A stretch of DNA of 64,000 bases from Nitrosopumilales archaeon (GTDB taxonomy: Archaea > Thermoproteota > Nitrososphaeria > Nitrososphaerales > Nitrosopumilaceae). The position numbers and the translations under genes are program-made. Of this stretch, positions 61,745-64,000 are shown one piece after another; position 1 is the stretch's first letter, and each line of letters opens with the position of its first letter. The DNA lies in contig OMIR01000044.1 of NCBI GenBank assembly GCA_900299125.1, positions 1 through 64,000 of the forward strand, given 5' to 3'. The notes under the pieces were generated by a model. The model was not told the DNA's origin. It ran no database searches and saw nothing but the letters and a program-made list of their open reading frames with translations.

Positions 61745-61769
61745 TGATCGCTGATCCTTATAGCGATCA
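61745..61769. promoter_or_regulatory. Inverted repeat around a TATA element
   Basis: TGATCGCT (61745-61752) and AGCGATCA (61762-61769) form a perfect eight-base inverted repeat. The nine-base spacer contains TTATAG, 28-33 bases before the ATG at 61791. A third half-site GATCGC follows at 61772-61777. This is the layout of a repressor operator over a promoter. Confidence 0.5.
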
Positions 61770-61790
61770 TAGATCGCAGGCCAATTAGAA

Positions 61791-61931
61791 ATGAATCTCA
61801 AGCACTGCACAAAGTGCAAGAAAAACATCAACATGGGAGAACTACACAAAATTGTAATGTATGTAGTTCAGGAAAAATTCACAGACCATCACTATGAGCA
61901 CATCGAGTGCCCTGACAAATTCACAGTCTAG
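61791..61931 (+). CDS. 46-residue Cys/His protein
   Basis: A short frame from ATG 61791 with HCTKC (Cys6, Cys9) near the start, and HHYEHIEC near the end, enough ligands for one zinc site. It is preceded by an operator-like palindrome around its TATA element and overlaps the convergent cyclase stop by four bases. Function unknown. Confidence 0.6.
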   Translation: MNLKHCTKCKKNINMGELHKIVMYVVQEKFTDHHYEHIECPDKFTV

Positions 61932-62737
61932 TCCAAATGAATCCAGATTGGATATAGCGTACCGTCGTCTCTATTGTACTTCCATTCGTTGTTTTTCCAA
62001 ACTGCTTTTTCAAAACTATTTTGAATTGATGGATGAATTCTATTGTACACATCATCGCCAATTAGAATTTGGTTAGGCTTTGCCATTGACTGGATTTTAG
62101 CTGCAATATTCATGACAGGTCCCAAAATATCAACATGTGATTTTGTTGCATCAGAGCCGTATCTGACTATCATGTTTTGTCCATAATCAATTCCGACCTT
62201 GATAGCCAAGTCAGGATAATCATACTGATTTAGAATTGGGTTGATTCCTTTTTGAATTACTGAGAGCATTGATTTTGCACACATTACCGCATTATCTGCA
62301 GGCTGTAATTGATTTTCCTCTGCAGGAAAATATCCAATTACTGCATCACCGACAAATTTTAGCACAAATCCGCCATGATGACGTATGGTTTGTGCCATTT
62401 CCTGGGCAAAACATGTGATAATAATTGCTACCTTGTCCTCTGGCAAGTCCAGCGTAATTTGCGTAGAGCCAACCAAATCAACATAGAGCACCACCATTTT
62501 CATTCTAGAGAAAACATGTTTTCTCAAAAAAGTATCAGATTCATCTTCTTGTGGAGAGTACTCGTATCCACTTTTTAGAGCCCGCCAGACACGGTTCTGG
62601 GTTTCCTTGATCAAAGTCTCTGAATCTACTACTCTTTCAGAAGATTTTGATAGCATCATATCGATGAGGTCAGGTCCCTTTCCAGATGGTTTTACCTCTG
62701 GCATATCTGCTGATGGTTTTTTCTCAGAACTAGTCAA
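61928..62737 (-). CDS. Soluble class III adenylate/guanylate cyclase
   Basis: A 269-residue cytosolic cyclase without membrane spans. Residues about 75-250 form the class III domain: metal Asp in LYVDLVGSTQI, VGDAVIGYFP, and the transition-state helix DILGPVMNIAAKI. The first 75 residues are disordered and charged. It makes cAMP or cGMP by family; activity is likely because all metal positions are kept. The start TTG 62737 lies ten bases downstream of the zinc-ribbon gene's stop on the same strand, so the two form an operon. Confidence 0.85.
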   Translation of the reverse strand: MTSSEKKPSADMPEVKPSGKGPDLIDMMLSKSSERVVDSETLIKETQNRVWRALKSGYEYSPQEDESDTFLRKHVFSRMKMVVLYVDLVGSTQITLDLPEDKVAIIITCFAQEMAQTIRHHGGFVLKFVGDAVIGYFPAEENQLQPADNAVMCAKSMLSVIQKGINPILNQYDYPDLAIKVGIDYGQNMIVRYGSDATKSHVDILGPVMNIAAKIQSMAKPNQILIGDDVYNRIHPSIQNSFEKAVWKNNEWKYNRDDGTLYPIWIHLD

Positions 62738-62747
62738 TTTATCACGC

Positions 62748-62870
62748 CTAATCTAGTGGAAAGCTAGCAGAACAATTTGGACATTTTGCCCTTCTTCCCT
62801 TGTATGTAGAGTCATAATACTGGATTACCTCGACTTTGCAGCTGCTGCATAAAATCTTGTTTAGTGCCAA
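62748..62870 (-). CDS. 40-residue zinc-ribbon protein upstream of the soluble cyclase
   Basis: From TTG 62870 (62876 GTG and 62879 TTG also possible) this reads ALNKILCSSCKVEVIQYY, then GRRAKCPNCSASFPLD, a two-CxxC zinc ribbon. The minus-strand TATA-like TTAAATATAAAA at 62893-62904 is correctly spaced for the 62870 start. It directly precedes the cyclase gene and probably shares its transcript. Confidence 0.65.
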   Translation of the reverse strand: MALNKILCSSCKVEVIQYYDSTYKGRRAKCPNCSASFPLD

Positions 62871-62941
62871 ATACACCAAAAATAAGGGCGGTTTTATATT
62901 TAAGAGATTAGTGCTTTTGCAACATTAGGATTTTTAGGCTA

Positions 62942-63799
62942 ATGCCAATTCTTGATTTTGTGCGCCTAGGTAACAAAAGCAGTGACGAGTTCTTGGAGGT
63001 ATTGGCTGCAAAATCACAGCAATTAAGCCAGATTTATCAAAAAAATATCGACGGTCTGGTAAAACCAAGACAAATCAAAGTCATGCTAGGAGATACGACG
63101 GTAACAGACCAGAATACCTTTGATCCAGAGGCAGTATCTAATTTCTATAATTCAATTTTAAACAAGATTCCACACTGGAAAAGCCAAGGCATAACAAGTA
63201 CTGCCGATGAAGATTTGAGGCGTGTTTTTGTCAAGACCGAGATTCAAATTAAAAACTATACCATACTATGGCACATGGCATTACAATATCATGCATTACT
63301 GTATTACAAACCCGACATTCAGGTTCAAATAATACAAAAAGAGCTTGCAGAGATCATGGATAATACAATAAACAAGGAAAAAGAGCTTGCAGATTTAACG
63401 GATTCAATGATTAGAGAAAAACTAGAGACGATGGGATACAAAAACTTGGATGAGCAAAAATTATTTGAAGTGTTATTTGAAAACGACCAATTACGGGACC
63501 AAATAGCAACAGAGGCAGGAAAAAAGACAGATTATGACTTTAAGGCCAAAGACCAAAGAAAAAAAGAGTTATTCAAGCAATTAGATAATTTGTTAATAGA
63601 GGCATACACTACAACGTCAGTACTAATTGATGAGAACAGGCTAGTGACTGGCGAGGAAGGCTGCATTTGCACTTTAGATCTAGACTATATCAAAAACAAG
63701 AAAAAAGAATCAATTTTTGATCCAAAAAGAATCAGCCAACAGACAAAACAAGAGATAATCCAAGAACTAGACAAGATAATCAAAGTGCTACAAAACTAG
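62942..63799 (+). CDS. Conserved helical hypothetical protein
   Basis: A 285-residue, strongly helical and charged protein (AAKSQQLSQIYQKNIDGL, then KELADLTDSMIREKLETMG). It has a CIC motif near residue 238 (EEGCICTLDL). No recognised domain. It diverges from the zinc-ribbon/cyclase pair. ATG 62942. Confidence 0.6.
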   Translation: MPILDFVRLGNKSSDEFLEVLAAKSQQLSQIYQKNIDGLVKPRQIKVMLGDTTVTDQNTFDPEAVSNFYNSILNKIPHWKSQGITSTADEDLRRVFVKTEIQIKNYTILWHMALQYHALLYYKPDIQVQIIQKELAEIMDNTINKEKELADLTDSMIREKLETMGYKNLDEQKLFEVLFENDQLRDQIATEAGKKTDYDFKAKDQRKKELFKQLDNLLIEAYTTTSVLIDENRLVTGEEGCICTLDLDYIKNKKKESIFDPKRISQQTKQEIIQELDKIIKVLQN

Positions 63800-63841
63800 A
63801 AAAATTTTATATTAACAAATTTCACAAATCAAAATAATAGC

Positions 63842-63890
63842 CAAAGGAACAATGAACTGTTAACCAGTTCAAGGGGAGAACGTTCCTTTG
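63842..63890 (+). other. Nested stem structure in an intergenic region
   Basis: A 49-base element between two genes. CAAAGGAAC (63842-63850) pairs perfectly with GTTCCTTTG (63882-63890), nine bases, and inside it TGAACTG (63853-63859) pairs with CAGTTCA (63865-63871), seven bases, around a five-base loop TTAAC. A purine-rich AGGGGAGAAC fills the 3' side. Structure is seen; function (small RNA, regulatory leader, protein site) is not known. Confidence 0.55.
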
Positions 63891-63913
63891 ACTAATGATT
63901 AACGATGATCGCC

Positions 63914-63925
63914 AAAATATTTAAG
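63914..63925 (+). promoter_or_regulatory. TATA-like element near the right edge
   Basis: AAAATATTTAAG lies 17-28 bases before a GTG at 63942, suggesting a promoter for a gene that runs off the window. Confidence 0.4.
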
Positions 63926-63941
63926 ATCTGTGGATCAATTT

Positions 63942-64000
63942 GTGCCTAAAATTACCACTAGAGCCGATTTCTGCTTCTTGTCAAGAATTTGCACACGAAA
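63942..64000 (+). CDS. Possible start of a gene truncated by the right edge
   Basis: From GTG 63942 (or GTG 63930) a frame stays open to the end of the window, reading PKITTRADFCFLSRICTR. Only about 19 residues are visible, so no family can be named. Support comes from the upstream TATA-like element. Confidence 0.3.
   Translation, partial: MPKITTRADFCFLSRICTR

Noticed and set aside
63895-63912. Possible C/D box guide RNA from CGATGATCG near the right edge
   Set aside because: The box does not match RTGATGA and no D box is suitably placed.

Overview
The window reads as a chromosomal segment of an ammonia-oxidizing-type archaeon of the Nitrososphaerota (Thaumarchaeota), probably the low-GC marine/freshwater group I.1a (Nitrosopumilus, Nitrosarchaeum or Nitrosotenuis relatives). 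This is inferred from gene content: archaeal family-B DNA polymerase, RpoK, ribosomal proteins S25e and S26e, Alba, aRF1, deoxyhypusine synthase, archaeal ThrRS and AspRS with GatCAB, PurP, a small parvulin, CbtBA, and a PEF-type C-terminal sorting signal. No ammonia-oxidation gene lies in the window, so that physiology is not shown directly. The DNA is A+T rich. Genes are tightly packed, with many ATGA/GTGA overlaps and many TTG or GTG starts. TATA-like boxes (TTTAAATA, TTATATA) sit about 25-30 bases before start codons, as expected for largely leaderless transcription.

Layout. 1-9.3 kb: a truncated polB with dCMP deaminase, a Hef-like helicase, parvulin, UbiA prenyltransferase, aldo/keto reductase, Dus, a tiny YHS protein and an AsnB-like synthetase with a zinc ribbon. 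9.4-18.8 kb: information-processing genes (COG2522-type regulator, Alba, RpoK, S25e, S26e, ThrRS), deoxyhypusine synthase, an agmatinase-family enzyme, a CDP-alcohol phosphatidyltransferase and a membrane class III cyclase. 18.9-22.8 kb: PfkB kinase, an NAD kinase fused to a winged helix, CTP synthase and SemiSWEET. 22.8-28.5 kb: a trpEGDCBA operon without trpF. 28.7-34.1 kb: small zinc-type proteins, IlvD, HIT and aRF1. 34.1-41.6 kb: a metal-handling block with a DsbA-like protein, a DUF4443 regulator diverging from cbtBA across a perfect palindrome, then two tandem winged-helix regulators, an FTR1-type permease and a hydantoinase/oxoprolinase protein. 41.7-54.9 kb: PurP, SIMPL, Toprim, the aspS-gatCAB-acs operon, a LOR/SDH-domain enzyme and an HD phosphohydrolase overlapping a 40-residue C2H2 zinc finger. 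54.9-59.6 kb: cobalamin adenosyltransferase and tRNA-Phe, followed by an accessory stretch with a 9-bp minisatellite, a repetitive beta-solenoid secreted protein, a YVTN-repeat protein and a frameshifted secreted-protein gene. 59.7-64 kb: a Lys-rich protein, two standalone RAM-domain proteins, a VOC protein, a soluble class III cyclase with a zinc-ribbon partner, small zinc proteins and a structured intergenic element.

Functional themes are indirect Asn-tRNA synthesis (AspRS plus GatCAB), tryptophan and branched-chain amino-acid synthesis, purine and pyrimidine end steps (PurP, PyrG), and a cobalt/cobalamin theme (CbtBA, adenosyltransferase). Two class III cyclases suggest cyclic-nucleotide signalling. 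The most interesting leads are the DUF4443-operator-cbtBA module, the missing canonical start of trpA, the NAD kinase-winged helix fusion, the minisatellite in front of the solenoid gene, two operator-like palindromes, and a 49-nt nested stem structure near the right edge. Several genes shorter than about 60 codons were found by reading the sequence directly and are listed.
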